Shown: one piece after another, positions 31,795 to 40,624 of the stretch | Position numbering within the stretch: position 1 is the first letter of the stretch | Layout of the letters: each line of letters starts with the position of its first letter | Program-made: the position numbers and the translations under genes | The notes under the pieces: generated by a model | Databases searched by the model: none | What the model saw: the letters and a program-made list of their open reading frames with translations, nothing else | What the model was told of the DNA's origin: nothing | Assembly: GCF_002741105.1 (NCBI RefSeq) | Contig: NZ_NIQU01000006.1 | Location: forward strand, 186,001-250,000 | Direction: 5' to 3' | DNA: 64,000 bases | Source of the DNA: Pseudomonas sediminis | GTDB lineage: Bacteria > Pseudomonadota > Gammaproteobacteria > Pseudomonadales > Pseudomonadaceae

Positions 31795-33075
31795 ATGGAT
31801 GCCGCCATTCTCCTGGGCAGTTTTATTGTCCTTATCCTCCTGCGCGTTCCGGTTGCTTATTCGCTCGGCGTTTCCGCGCTGATCGGCGCCTGGTGGATCG
31901 ATATTCCCCTGCATGCCGTGATGATCCAGATCTCCGGCGGCGTGAACAAATTCTCTCTGCTGGCCATTCCGTTCTTCGTCCTGGCCGGCGCGATCATGGC
32001 CGAAGGTGGCATGGCTCGCCGCCTGGTGGCGTTCGCCGGGGTGCTGGTCGGTTTTGTCCGTGGCGGTCTGTCGCTGGTCAACATCACCGCCTCGACCTTC
32101 TTCGGTGCCATTTCCGGCTCCTCCCTGGCCGATACCGCCTCGGTCGGCTCGGTGCTGATCCCGGAAATGGAAAAGAAAGGCTACCCGCGCGAGTTTTCCA
32201 CTGCGGTCACCGTGTCCGGTTCGGTGCAAGCACTGCTCACTCCGCCCAGCCACAACTCGGTGATCTATTCACTGGCCGCTGGCGGCACAGTGTCCATCGC
32301 CGCGCTGTTCGTGGCCGGTATCGGCCCGGGTCTGTTGATGAGTGCAACCCTGGCCACGCTGTGCCTGTGGTTCGCGAAGAAACGTAACTACCCGAAAGGC
32401 GAAGTCATTCCGCTGCGCCAGGCGATCAAGATCTGCGTGGAAGCGCTGTGGGGCCTGATGACCATGTTCATCATCCTCGGCGGCATTCTCTCCGGCATCT
32501 TCACCGCCACCGAGTCCGCTGCCGTGGCCGTGATCTGGGCCTTCTTCGTGACCATGTTCATCTACCGCGACTACAAGTGGCGTGAACTGCCGAAGATGCT
32601 GCACCGCACCGTACGTACGCTGTCGATCGTGATGATCCTCATCGCCTTCGCCGCCGCGTTCGGCTACATCATGACCCTGATGCAGATTCCGTCGAAGATC
32701 ACCACTGCGTTCCTGGCCTTCTCGGACAACCGCTACGTGATCCTGATGTGCGTGAACTTCATGTTGCTGGTGCTGGGCACGCTCATGGACATGGCACCGC
32801 TGATCCTGATCCTCACCCCGATCCTGCTGCCTGTCGTCACCTCTTTCGGTGTAGACCCGGTACACTTCGGCATGATCATGCTGGTCAACCTGGGTATCGG
32901 CCTGATCACGCCACCGGTAGGGGCTGTGCTCTTCGTCGGCGCCGCAATCGGCAAGGTCACCATCGAAAATACCGTGAAGGCACTGCTGCCGTTCTACGTG
33001 GCACTGTTCATGGTGCTGATGTTGGTGACCTACGTCCCAGCTATCTCCCTGTGGCTGCCGAGCGTCGTGCTCTGA
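31795..33075 (+). CDS. TRAP transporter large permease subunit (DctM)
   Basis: The protein has 426 residues and about 12 helices. DctM signatures include FSLLAIPFFVLAGAIMAEGGMARR, SGSSLADTASVG, LLTPPSHNSVIYS and MLVNLGIGLITPPVG. It is the Na+-coupled permease of the transporter. ATG begins at the base after the dctQ stop. A strong terminator follows 23 bases downstream. Confidence 0.95.
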   Translation: MDAAILLGSFIVLILLRVPVAYSLGVSALIGAWWIDIPLHAVMIQISGGVNKFSLLAIPFFVLAGAIMAEGGMARRLVAFAGVLVGFVRGGLSLVNITASTFFGAISGSSLADTASVGSVLIPEMEKKGYPREFSTAVTVSGSVQALLTPPSHNSVIYSLAAGGTVSIAALFVAGIGPGLLMSATLATLCLWFAKKRNYPKGEVIPLRQAIKICVEALWGLMTMFIILGGILSGIFTATESAAVAVIWAFFVTMFIYRDYKWRELPKMLHRTVRTLSIVMILIAFAAAFGYIMTLMQIPSKITTAFLAFSDNRYVILMCVNFMLLVLGTLMDMAPLILILTPILLPVVTSFGVDPVHFGMIMLVNLGIGLITPPVGAVLFVGAAIGKVTIENTVKALLPFYVALFMVLMLVTYVPAISLWLPSVVL

Positions 33076-33098
33076 CAGCAACCCGGGCATTGAACGAC

Positions 33099-33124
33099 AA
33101 CGCCGCCCAATCGGGCGGCGTTTT
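33099..33124 (+). terminator. Rho-independent terminator of the TRAP operon
   Basis: AACGCCGCCC (33099-33108) pairs with GGGCGGCGTT (33113-33122) around AATC, and the T-run reaches 33124. Confidence 0.85.
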
Positions 33125-33167
33125 GCTTCAGGGCCTGATTTCAAGGCCATGACAACAGGATTTCGTC

Positions 33168-34073
33168 ATGCAAGGTTCCACCCCGTTTCCGCGTCACATC
33201 GCCGTCCTGATCCTCGCCACACTGGCTTGCTCGTTCGCGGGCAACCACATCGCTGCGCGGATCGCCTTCGACCACGACACCGGACTGCTGCTGGCCATGC
33301 TCGCGCGTGCCGGCGTGACGCTGGTCGCGCTGGCCGCCTTGGTACTGTGGCGACGTGAATCGCTGAAACTGGGTAGCGCTACCTGGGGCTGGCAAATCCT
33401 GCTGGGCCTGCTGATCGCCATCCAGAGCTTCTGCATCTACTCGGCGGTAGCGCGTATTCCAGTGGCACTGGCACTGCTGGTGGTCAACCTTTCGCCGATC
33501 CTGCTGGCTTTGCTCACCTGGGCGCTCGGCGGTGCGGCGCCAACCCGCCAGGCGCTGGCCATCATGGGCGTGATTCTCTTCGGTCTGGTGCTGGTGCTCG
33601 ATGTTCCGGGTCGCCTGACCAGCGCCGATGCGCCGGATGGTGAGTGGGTCGCCGGCATCCTGTTCAGTCTGACCGCTGCAGCCGTGTTCGCCGTGGCGCT
33701 ATGGGTCACCGAAAATCGCCTGTCGAAAATCGCCGGCTCGGTGCGCAGCATGCTGACCTTGGCCGTGGTGTTCAGCGCCTCGACCCTGCTGGGTAGCAGC
33801 GGCCTGATTCCGGGCGGTCTGAGCCTGCCCAACGCCAGCGCTGGCTGGATCGCGCTGGCCTGCCTGGTGCTGCTCTACGGCGCGGCCTTCTCCACCCTGT
33901 TCATCTGCATGCCGCGCCTGAACATCGCGCGCAATGCCCCCGTGATGAACATGGAGCCGGTGGCCGGCATGATCCTGGGCTGGCTGGTTCTGGGTCAGGT
34001 ACTGGGGGCGTTGCAGGTCATCGGTGGTCTGATCGTGGTCGGCGGCATCGTCGCCCTGGCCTACCGCCGCTAG
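33168..34073 (+). CDS. EamA/DMT-family transporter
   Basis: The protein has 301 residues with ten hydrophobic helices in two EamA repeats (about 10-145 and 160-298), for example LVLWRRESLKLGSATWGWQILLG and PVAGMILGWLVLGQVLGALQVIGG. Family members export amino acids or metabolites. It lies behind the TRAP terminator, so it is probably transcribed separately, though it remains within the hexuronate locus. Confidence 0.88.
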   Translation: MQGSTPFPRHIAVLILATLACSFAGNHIAARIAFDHDTGLLLAMLARAGVTLVALAALVLWRRESLKLGSATWGWQILLGLLIAIQSFCIYSAVARIPVALALLVVNLSPILLALLTWALGGAAPTRQALAIMGVILFGLVLVLDVPGRLTSADAPDGEWVAGILFSLTAAAVFAVALWVTENRLSKIAGSVRSMLTLAVVFSASTLLGSSGLIPGGLSLPNASAGWIALACLVLLYGAAFSTLFICMPRLNIARNAPVMNMEPVAGMILGWLVLGQVLGALQVIGGLIVVGGIVALAYRR

Positions 34074-34112
34074 AGGGCGGCACGCGCATCCAGTTTTCCC
34101 TATCGCTAAAAC

Positions 34113-34141
34113 GCACTCGGCGGCTCAAGGCCGCCGAGTGC
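34113..34141. terminator. Bidirectional terminator between EamA and GntR genes
   Basis: GCACTCGGCGGC (34113-34124) and GCCGCCGAGTGC (34130-34141) pair perfectly around TCAAG. On the minus strand the stem is followed by GTTTTAG. It lies between convergent genes. Confidence 0.8.
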
Positions 34142-34153
34142 ATTCAACAAGTT

Positions 34154-34909
34154 TCAGCCGTGCAGCGCTTCCGCCTCGGCCGCTTCGTGCGCCTGACGCA
34201 GACGCTCGCGGCTGTTGGTCAGGTGCAGGCGCATCGCTGCCCGCGCCGCCTCGGCATCCTGGCGCGCGATGGCTTCGAAGATCTGCTCGTGCTCGCGCTC
34301 CAGGCGCGCCATGTAGTGGGTCTGATCGTCACGCGCCAAGCTGGCGGAATTGACCCGGGTACGCGGGATGATGCTGGTGCCCAGGTGACTGAGAATATCG
34401 GTGAAGTAGCGGTTGCCGGTGGCCTCGGCAATGCGCAGATGAAAATGGAAGTCCGAGGAAACTGCATCGCTGGCATGCATAGCACTCTCGTTGATGGCAT
34501 CCAGCGCCTCGCGAATGGCCTTCAGCTGGACGTCATTACGACGCTGAGCAGCCATCCCGGCAGACTCCACCTCAAGGCTGATACGCAGCTCAAGAATGGC
34601 CAGAACGTCGCGCAAGGTGACGATGGTCGCCGGGTCGATGCGAAAACCACTGGCACTCGGCGTATCCAGCACGAAGGTGCCGATGCCGTGACGAGTTTCA
34701 ACCAGGCCAGCGGCCTGCAAACGCGACAGCGCCTCGCGCACCACGGTGCGACTGACGCCCTGCTCTTCCATGATCGCCGACTCTGTCGGCAGCTTCTCAC
34801 CGCGCTTGATCAACCCATCGCGAATGCGCTGCGACAGATCGGCTACCAGTTCCTGAGCCAGACTGCGGTGCTTGCGACGAGCACGAGGTTGAGCGTTTTG
34901 CATTTCCAT
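34154..34909 (-). CDS. GntR-family regulator, FadR subfamily
   Basis: The protein has 251 residues. The N-terminal winged helix carries LPTESAIMEEQGVSRTVVREALSRLQAAGLVETRHGIGTFV, and the FCD ligand domain follows with metal-binding FHFHLRIAEATGN and a late His. FadR-type regulators bind TNGTNNNACNA, and four such sites occur on promoters of this locus, so it is the more likely repressor of the hexuronate genes, with a sugar acid as inducer. MEMQ at 34909 and MQN at 34903 are both possible starts. Confidence 0.9.
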   Translation of the reverse strand: MEMQNAQPRARRKHRSLAQELVADLSQRIRDGLIKRGEKLPTESAIMEEQGVSRTVVREALSRLQAAGLVETRHGIGTFVLDTPSASGFRIDPATIVTLRDVLAILELRISLEVESAGMAAQRRNDVQLKAIREALDAINESAMHASDAVSSDFHFHLRIAEATGNRYFTDILSHLGTSIIPRTRVNSASLARDDQTHYMARLEREHEQIFEAIARQDAEAARAAMRLHLTNSRERLRQAHEAAEAEALHG

Positions 34910-34965
34910 GGCGGACGGGTTCTCGAATTAAGACTTGAGGCTTTGCCGTAATGATAGCCTAGCAG

Positions 34966-34978
34966 TTGTACGATGACA
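34966..34978. promoter_or_regulatory. Possible degenerate operator between gntR and the epimerase gene
   Basis: TTGTACGATGACA has the TTGT and TGTCAT half-sites of sites A-D in altered spacing. It lies between two divergent genes, upstream of a minus-strand -10-like TATCAT (34952-34957). It is a weak candidate for autoregulation. Confidence 0.3.
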
Positions 34979-35016
34979 CTATGAATTCCCGACAATTAAA
35001 GCCCTAGGAGCGTCAA

Positions 35017-35892
35017 ATGCCAACGACCCTGCTGACTCTGAGCGATAACTTGACACAGTTGACTCTCGCCCCGGAACTGGGTGCAAGCCTGGTCAACTGG
35101 GTGCGCCTAAGCGATGGTCAGCCGCTGTTGCGCCACAGTGACGAACTGGGGCTGGCCACCTCCAATCCCCGGCGCCTGGCCTGCTACCCGTTGCTGCCCT
35201 GGTCCAACCGCATTGGCGGGGGCGGCTTCGCTACGCCTACCGGTTGGCAAGCACTAAGTGCCAACACCGAACACGAAGCACTGCCGATACACGGCAGTGC
35301 CTGGCAACAACCCTGGCAGGTAGTCGATGTGACGTCCGACAGCGCCAGTCTGGAACTGCAGAGCCAATCGCCTTTTCCCTATCGCGCCAATTTCCACATA
35401 CAACTAACTGACGGCTGCCTGCGACTGACGTTACAAGCCACCCATCTTGGCGAGCAGCCCACCTGGTACGGACTCGGCCTGCATCCTTATCTGCCGCGCA
35501 CTGCGCATACACGCGTGCAAGCGCAAGCAGGCGGCGTCTGGTTATGCGGTGAAGACAAACTGTCCAGTCAGTGGGTCGAATTACCGCAGGCCTGGAACTT
35601 CACCAAACCCACCTTGTTGCCACAGCAACTTGTCGATAATGCCTTTACCCACTGGCCCGGCAAGGCTCTCATCATTCAAGCAGACGCCGGTTATCAGCTA
35701 GTCTGCGAGACGGAGGGCTGCGATGTGTTTCTATTGTTCTGCCCAGAGGCACAGAATTTCTTCTGTTTCGAACCCGTCACCCATCCGGTCAACGCCCATC
35801 ATTTACCGGGGCAGCCTGGGCTAAAGCTACTGGCAGCGAAGGAAAGCTGCCAGATGAGTTTCAGCCTGCATTATCAGGCGCTTGTGGGCTGA
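35017..35892 (+). CDS. Aldose 1-epimerase family protein
   Basis: The protein has 291 residues in the galactose-mutarotase fold. Key sites are NRIGGGGF, PIHGSAWQQPW, catalytic His in GLGLHPYLPR and Glu in FCFEPVTHPVNAHH. It interconverts anomers of an aldose or uronate, a sensible companion to Udh, which uses the cyclic beta-form. It is divergent from the GntR gene. TAGGAG precedes the ATG. Confidence 0.9.
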   Translation: MPTTLLTLSDNLTQLTLAPELGASLVNWVRLSDGQPLLRHSDELGLATSNPRRLACYPLLPWSNRIGGGGFATPTGWQALSANTEHEALPIHGSAWQQPWQVVDVTSDSASLELQSQSPFPYRANFHIQLTDGCLRLTLQATHLGEQPTWYGLGLHPYLPRTAHTRVQAQAGGVWLCGEDKLSSQWVELPQAWNFTKPTLLPQQLVDNAFTHWPGKALIIQADAGYQLVCETEGCDVFLLFCPEAQNFFCFEPVTHPVNAHHLPGQPGLKLLAAKESCQMSFSLHYQALVG

Positions 35893-36001
35893 TTACTGGA
35901 CATTCAAAAGGCGTTGGTGATAATACCCGCCAGTTGCTCCATGCAACTTTTCTCGAAAAAAACTTACAAATAGATAAGTAACTGAAGAGAAAAGAGAAAG
36001 A

Positions 36002-36029
36002 TGCAAAGCGTGAAACTTTGCAAATTTTT
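36002..36029 (+). terminator. Hairpin and T-run downstream of the epimerase gene
   Basis: TGCAAAG (36002-36008) pairs with CTTTGCA (36016-36022), followed by AATTTTT. It lies 110 bases after the epimerase stop in an A-rich stretch. It could end that transcript or a short untranslated RNA. Confidence 0.5.
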
Positions 36030-36136
36030 CTCCCAGCCTACCAAGGCGAAGCACTTTAGATTGATCCCTCAGCGCAACAATGAAACCTGGCGTTTCAGCT
36101 GTCGTGTGGGCCGATCACAACCTACAGGTAAAAACA

Positions 36137-36355
36137 GTGACGAAAGACGAACTGCGCGCCGAACTCGAGCGCCAGGCGCAGCGTTACAAGGATGTATACG
36201 GCGGAGAGGTCATTACCTACGCCGCTCAACCGGACCCCGATCGCAAACCCTGGCGCAAGAAACCCAGCCTGCTCGACCAGGCCTTCGATAAAGAAATCGA
36301 GAAAATCGAGAAAGAACGCCTGGAAAAGAAAGAAGCCGCCAGCGAATACGACTGA
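36137..36355 (+). CDS. Small charged protein, conserved-looking, unknown
   Basis: The product has 72 residues from a GTG at 36137, chosen because a CAGGT site precedes it and the product then begins MTKDELRAELERQ. It is highly charged: a helix, a PDPDRKPWRKKPSLLDQ segment, then a Lys/Glu-rich helix (EKIEKERLEKKEAA). A longer frame from 36080 is less likely. It resembles small hypothetical proteins of other pseudomonads but I cannot name a function. Confidence 0.65.
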   Translation: MTKDELRAELERQAQRYKDVYGGEVITYAAQPDPDRKPWRKKPSLLDQAFDKEIEKIEKERLEKKEAASEYD

Positions 36356-36370
36356 TGCCCCGAGGGCGCA

Positions 36371-36397
36371 TTGCAGCCGCGCGAAACGCGGCTGCAA
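36371..36397. terminator. Bidirectional hairpin between convergent genes
   Basis: TTGCAGCCGCG (36371-36381) pairs with CGCGGCTGCAA (36387-36397) around CGAAA. T-runs are weak on both strands. Confidence 0.55.
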
Positions 36398-36403
36398 ATG
36401 ACT

Positions 36404-37888
36404 TCAGCGCTTCTTGCCACCCATAAGCGACCCCATCAGCCCCCGCACCAGTTGCCGACCGAGTTGATTGGCCGCTTGCCGCAGGGCGCTCTTCATCGCA
36501 CCGCCAAGCAACTCGCCGGCCATCTGTCCAAGCCCTTGCTCCTGCGCTGCGGGCTTGCCCTTGGTAGTCGATTGCACGGATACCTCAGCGGATGCCTGCG
36601 CAGCACGAGCAGTGAGCAGCTCATAGGCCGACTCGCGGTCGATGGGTTTGTCGTAACGCCCAGCCAAGGGTGACTGACGCACCAACGCCGCACGCTCGGA
36701 TTCATTCAGCGGGCCGATGCGCGATTGCGGCGGAGCGATAGCCACTCGCTGAACCATGGCCGGCGTGCCCTTCTCCTCCAGCGTACCGACCAACGCCTCG
36801 CCAATCCCCAACTCGGTGAGCACGCTGAGCGTGCTGAACGCCGGGTTCGGGCGAAAACCGTCAGCCACTGCCCGCAGGGATTTCTGCTCCTTGGCGGTGA
36901 AGGCGCGTAGGCCGTGCTGGATGCGCAACCCCAGCTGGGCCAGGACATCGTCCGGCAGATCGCTCGGTGACTGAGTGACGAAATACACCCCGACGCCCTT
37001 GGAGCGAATCAGCCGCACCACTTGCTCCAGACGCTCTTGCAGGGCCTTTGGAGTACCCTGAAAGAGCAGGTGCGCCTCGTCGAAGAACAACGCCAGTACC
37101 GGTTTATCGGCGTCGCCACGCTCCGGCAGTTGCTCGAACAGTTCCGCCAACAGCCACAACAGGAAGGTCGCATAAACCTTGGGCGCCTCATGAACCAGGC
37201 GGGAGGCATCGAGCAGGTGCACACGACCGCGGCCATCGCGGTCAGGGTGCAACAGATCCTCGAGCTGCAATGCAGGCTCACCGAACAAGGCTTCGGCGCC
37301 CTGCTGCTCCAGCCCTGCCAGGCGACGCAACAACGCTTGTGCCGAGGTGCTGGTGAACAGCGCGCTGTCCTCGCCCAACACCTGCGGACTGTCCTTCAGG
37401 TAGCCGAGCAGCGCCTTAAGGTCTTTCAGGTCGAGCAGCAGTAGACCTTCGCGGTCAGCCACCTTGAACGCCGCGTAGAGCGCCGCCTGCTGGCTGTCGG
37501 TCAGCTCGAGCAAGGCGCCAAGCAGCAGCGGCCCCATCTCGCTGAGGGTGGTACGCAGTGGGTGGCCACTCTGGCCATGCACATCCCACAGCGTCACCGG
37601 GTAGGCCTGTGGTTGATGATTTAGCCAGGGCATGCTGGCGATACGCTCGGCGACCTTGCCTTGCGGCGCACCGGCAGCGCCCAGACCACACAGATCCCCT
37701 TTGACGTCAGCGGCGAACACCGCCACCCCGGCGTCGCTGAACGTCTCGATCAACCGTTGCAGGGTTACCGTCTTGCCGGTGCCGGTAGTACCCGCAATAA
37801 GGCCGTGACGGTTGGCCAGGCGCAAAGGCTGACCAACCGCCTGACCATCACTGCCAGCACCCAATACGAACTGTGAATTCAAAGGCAT
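36404..37888 (-). CDS. HerA-like ATPase (DUF853/YjgR type)
   Basis: The protein has 494 residues. Walker A is GTTGTGKT (33-40) and Walker B is LALFFDEAHLLF, followed by FVTQSPSDLPDDVLAQLG. These are features of the DUF853 branch of HerA/FtsK-like ATPases, such as YjgR of E. coli. The cellular role of that branch is not settled. The C-terminus is Gly/Arg/Lys-rich (MGSLMGGKKR). It is single and divergent from the chemoreceptor gene. Confidence 0.9.
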   Translation of the reverse strand: MPLNSQFVLGAGSDGQAVGQPLRLANRHGLIAGTTGTGKTVTLQRLIETFSDAGVAVFAADVKGDLCGLGAAGAPQGKVAERIASMPWLNHQPQAYPVTLWDVHGQSGHPLRTTLSEMGPLLLGALLELTDSQQAALYAAFKVADREGLLLLDLKDLKALLGYLKDSPQVLGEDSALFTSTSAQALLRRLAGLEQQGAEALFGEPALQLEDLLHPDRDGRGRVHLLDASRLVHEAPKVYATFLLWLLAELFEQLPERGDADKPVLALFFDEAHLLFQGTPKALQERLEQVVRLIRSKGVGVYFVTQSPSDLPDDVLAQLGLRIQHGLRAFTAKEQKSLRAVADGFRPNPAFSTLSVLTELGIGEALVGTLEEKGTPAMVQRVAIAPPQSRIGPLNESERAALVRQSPLAGRYDKPIDRESAYELLTARAAQASAEVSVQSTTKGKPAAQEQGLGQMAGELLGGAMKSALRQAANQLGRQLVRGLMGSLMGGKKR

Positions 37889-37905
37889 CTTGCCATCCCT
37901 CGGGT

Positions 37906-37933
37906 TAAAGCTTTACTGCAGATATACCGACAA
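37906..37933 (+). promoter_or_regulatory. Possible FliA (sigma-28) promoter of the chemoreceptor gene
   Basis: TAAA (37906-37909) and ACCGACAA (37926-37933) resemble TAAA-N15-GCCGATAA, with a 16-base spacer and two mismatches. Chemoreceptor genes often use FliA, but the match is imperfect. Confidence 0.3.
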
Positions 37934-38043
37934 AAAGGCAGAACAAACACCCATTCCCTCTGCCACAACAGCCCACGAAGCGCCCTTGCAAGCGCGCCGT
38001 GGAATACAAGACTGGTTCCAGAGCCATCCGGACGCAAGACAAC

Positions 38044-39921
38044 ATGAGCAAAAACCTGCAGTTCAGCCACAAGATTCTGCTCGCAGCCTCACTGGTGGTG
38101 ATCGCCGCCTTCTCGCTGTTCACCCTTTACAACGATTACCTGCAACGCAACGCCATCCGCGAGGACCTGGAAAGCTATCTGCGTGAAATGGGCAATGTGA
38201 CTGCCAGCAATATCCAGAACTGGCTGTCCGGACGCATCCTGCTGGTGGAAAGCGCTGCGCAGTCGATCAGCAACGATAGCGAGCCGGATCGCGTGATCAA
38301 ACTGCTGGAGCAGAAGGCGCTAACCTCTTCCTTCGCCTTTACCTATCTGGGCACCGAAAGCGGTGGTTTCACCATGCGCCCGGACGAGCAGATGCCCGCC
38401 GACTACGACCCACGCACCCGCCCCTGGTACAAGGACGCCCTGGCCGCCGGCGGCACCACCCTTACCGAGCCTTACGTCGATGCCGCTACCGGCGAGCTGA
38501 TCATCACCATCGCGACCCCGGCCAGGCCGGCTGGTGTCGTAGGCGGTGACCTGAGCCTGCAAACCCTGGTCAACATCATCAACGCGCTGGACTTCGACGG
38601 GATCGGTTATGCATTTCTGGTCAGCGCCGATGGCAAGGTTCTGGTCCACCCGGACAAGAGCCTGGTGATGAAGAATCTCAAGGACATCTACCCGCAGAAC
38701 ACACCACGCATCAGCAACGAGTTCAGCGAGGCTCAGCTCGATGGCAACACCCGCATCCTGACCTTCACGCCGGTCAAGGGCCTGCCTTCGGTCAACTGGC
38801 ATATCGGTTTGTCGGTCGACAAGGCCAAGGCCTATTCCATGCTCAGTGAATTCCGCGCCTCGGCCATCATCGTCACGGTGATTGCCGTGGTGCTGATCAT
38901 TGTCCTGCTCGGCCTGCTGATCCGCGTGTTGATGCAGCCGCTGAACACCATGGGCAAAGCCATGGAGGATATTGCTCAGGGTGAAGGTGACCTGACCAAG
39001 CGCCTGGCGATTCACTCCAACGACGAATTCGGCGCCCTCGCCAGCTCCTTCAATCGCTTCGTCGAGCGCATCCACAGCTCCATCCGTGAAGTGTCATCGG
39101 CAACCGTACAGGTCAATGAAGTGGCCAAGCTGGTGGTCAATGCCTCCAACTCGTCGATGGCCAACTCCGACGAACAGGCCAGCCGCACCAACAGCGTGGC
39201 TGCGGCGATCAACCAGCTCGGCGCGGCTGCACAGGAAATCGCGCGCAACGCCGCCGATGCCTCGAATCAGGCATCGGATGCCCGTCATCAGGCAGAAGAC
39301 GGCGGCAAGGTGGTGCAGCAGGCGATCCGTTCGATGAGCGAGCTATCGAACAAGATCAGCGACGCCTGCGCCAAGATCGAAATGCTCAACAGCAAGACCG
39401 TGGACATCGGCCAGATTCTCGAAGTGATCAAGAGCATTTCCCAGCAGACCAACCTGCTCGCGCTCAACGCCGCCATCGAGGCGGCTCGTGCCGGCGAAGC
39501 GGGACGCGGCTTCGCCGTGGTGGCCGACGAGGTGCGCAACCTGGCGCACCGTACTCAGGAGTCGGCGCAGGAAATCGAGAAAATGATCGAAGAACTGCAG
39601 GTAGGATCGCGCGAGTCAGTCACCACCATGACCGAAAGCCAACGCTACAGCGAAGAAAGCGTGGACATCGCCAATCAGGCCGGCGAACGATTGGGCACGG
39701 TGACAGCCCGCATCGGCGAGATCGATGGGATGAACCAGTCGGTGGCCACTGCCACCGAGGAACAGACCTCGGTGATCGAATCACTGAACATGGACATCAT
39801 CGAGATCAACACCCTCAACCAGGAAGGTGTGGAGAACCTGCAGGCCACCCTGCGTGCCTGCGGCGACCTTGAGCAACAAGCCGTGCGCCTCAAGCACCTG
39901 GTCGACAGCTTCCGCATCTGA
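38044..39921 (+). CDS. Methyl-accepting chemotaxis protein with dCache domain (PctA-like)
   Basis: The protein has 625 residues from ATG 38044. A first membrane helix (about 12-30) is followed by a periplasmic dCache domain (35-275), a second helix (about 280-300), HAMP, and a signalling domain with the conserved tip EVIKSISQQTNLLALNAAIEAARAGEAGRGFAVVADEVR. The pocket has Y..R.WY in DYDPRTRPWYKDA, then Tyr in EPYVDA and Asp in GGDLSL. That pattern matches the amino-acid-binding motif of PctA/PctB-type receptors. No C-terminal pentapeptide for CheR is seen. Confidence 0.92.
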   Translation: MSKNLQFSHKILLAASLVVIAAFSLFTLYNDYLQRNAIREDLESYLREMGNVTASNIQNWLSGRILLVESAAQSISNDSEPDRVIKLLEQKALTSSFAFTYLGTESGGFTMRPDEQMPADYDPRTRPWYKDALAAGGTTLTEPYVDAATGELIITIATPARPAGVVGGDLSLQTLVNIINALDFDGIGYAFLVSADGKVLVHPDKSLVMKNLKDIYPQNTPRISNEFSEAQLDGNTRILTFTPVKGLPSVNWHIGLSVDKAKAYSMLSEFRASAIIVTVIAVVLIIVLLGLLIRVLMQPLNTMGKAMEDIAQGEGDLTKRLAIHSNDEFGALASSFNRFVERIHSSIREVSSATVQVNEVAKLVVNASNSSMANSDEQASRTNSVAAAINQLGAAAQEIARNAADASNQASDARHQAEDGGKVVQQAIRSMSELSNKISDACAKIEMLNSKTVDIGQILEVIKSISQQTNLLALNAAIEAARAGEAGRGFAVVADEVRNLAHRTQESAQEIEKMIEELQVGSRESVTTMTESQRYSEESVDIANQAGERLGTVTARIGEIDGMNQSVATATEEQTSVIESLNMDIIEINTLNQEGVENLQATLRACGDLEQQAVRLKHLVDSFRI

Positions 39922-39938
39922 AACTGTCGACAATAAGA

Positions 39939-39957
39939 AAGGCGCCGCGGCGCCCTT
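39939..39957 (+). terminator. Hairpin after the chemoreceptor gene
   Basis: The palindrome GGCGCC-GC-GGCGCC (39941-39954), flanked by AA and CTT, lies 17 bases after the stop, between convergent genes. The T-run is short. Confidence 0.5.
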
Positions 39958-39962
39958 CCTGT

Positions 39963-40142
39963 TTATCGCTCGTGCTCAGGCTTGTCCTGGGTCTGCTCCT
40001 GCAACTGGCGCCACAGCTCGGCCGCATCGGCGAACTCGGTACCATCCTCTTCGCTCAATGCATCGGGGTCGTAACGCCGCACGCAGCCTTCCCCGAGTGT
40101 CGGAGGCGCCTTGGAGGTCGCCTTATCCAGCGGATCGCTCAT
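39963..40142 (-). CDS. Small acidic protein, unknown
   Basis: The product has 59 residues from ATG 40142, preceded by GAGG. It is acidic and has no hydrophobic segment: a CVRRYDPDALSEED centre and a helical AELWRQLQEQTQ end. I do not recognise it. It lies 11 bases after the CBS-domain gene on the same strand and is probably co-transcribed. Confidence 0.6.
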   Translation of the reverse strand: MSDPLDKATSKAPPTLGEGCVRRYDPDALSEEDGTEFADAAELWRQLQEQTQDKPEHER

Positions 40143-40153
40143 TGCACCTCTCC

Positions 40154-40579
40154 TCAACCGACGCTCAATTCACCCTGCTCATGCTGGGCGAATTCCTTGA
40201 CGGCACGAAGCACGTCATGACGACTGATCTGACCGATCAGACGACCGCTCTCAATCACCGGCATGCGCCGACGCCGCCCCCGCAGAAAGCGTTCTGACAG
40301 CTCGATGATGTCCGCCTCCGGGCTCACCGTCTCGACTTCGGTGGTCATGTAGGTGCTAACGGTACCGCCAACCGCTTCGTAGTAGGCACCGGAGAGAATG
40401 CCACGCAAACAGTCACCCTCCGACAGCAAGCCAATCAGGTGGCCCTGGGAATCGACCACCGGAGCCCCGGAAATACGGTGTTCCAGCAATCGATTGATGG
40501 CGGTGAACAGATCGGTATCCGACCTGAAGGTCACCAGATGGCGAGTCATGTAGTCGCGCACCTTGATGGACTTGAGCAT
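40154..40579 (-). CDS. CBS-domain pair protein
   Basis: The protein has 141 residues and consists of two CBS domains (about 8-62 and 75-130): VRDYMTRHLVTFRSDTDL...GAPVVDSQGHLIGLLSEGD and YMTTEVETVSPEAD...MPVIESGRLIGQISRHD. Stand-alone CBS pairs sense adenine nucleotides, but a specific partner is unknown. GGAGAA decides the ATG at 40579. It is probably co-transcribed with the small gene downstream. Confidence 0.88.
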   Translation of the reverse strand: MLKSIKVRDYMTRHLVTFRSDTDLFTAINRLLEHRISGAPVVDSQGHLIGLLSEGDCLRGILSGAYYEAVGGTVSTYMTTEVETVSPEADIIELSERFLRGRRRRMPVIESGRLIGQISRHDVLRAVKEFAQHEQGELSVG

Positions 40580-40624
40580 GGGCGTTCTCCTCTGACGTGC
40601 ATCGGGCCGGCCCACGCAGCAAGA

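Noticed and set aside
32269..33150. A 293-codon minus-strand frame opposite dctM
   Set aside because: It is rich in His/Asp/Gln, the usual mirror of membrane-protein codons in high-GC DNA. The sense strand encodes a clear DctM.
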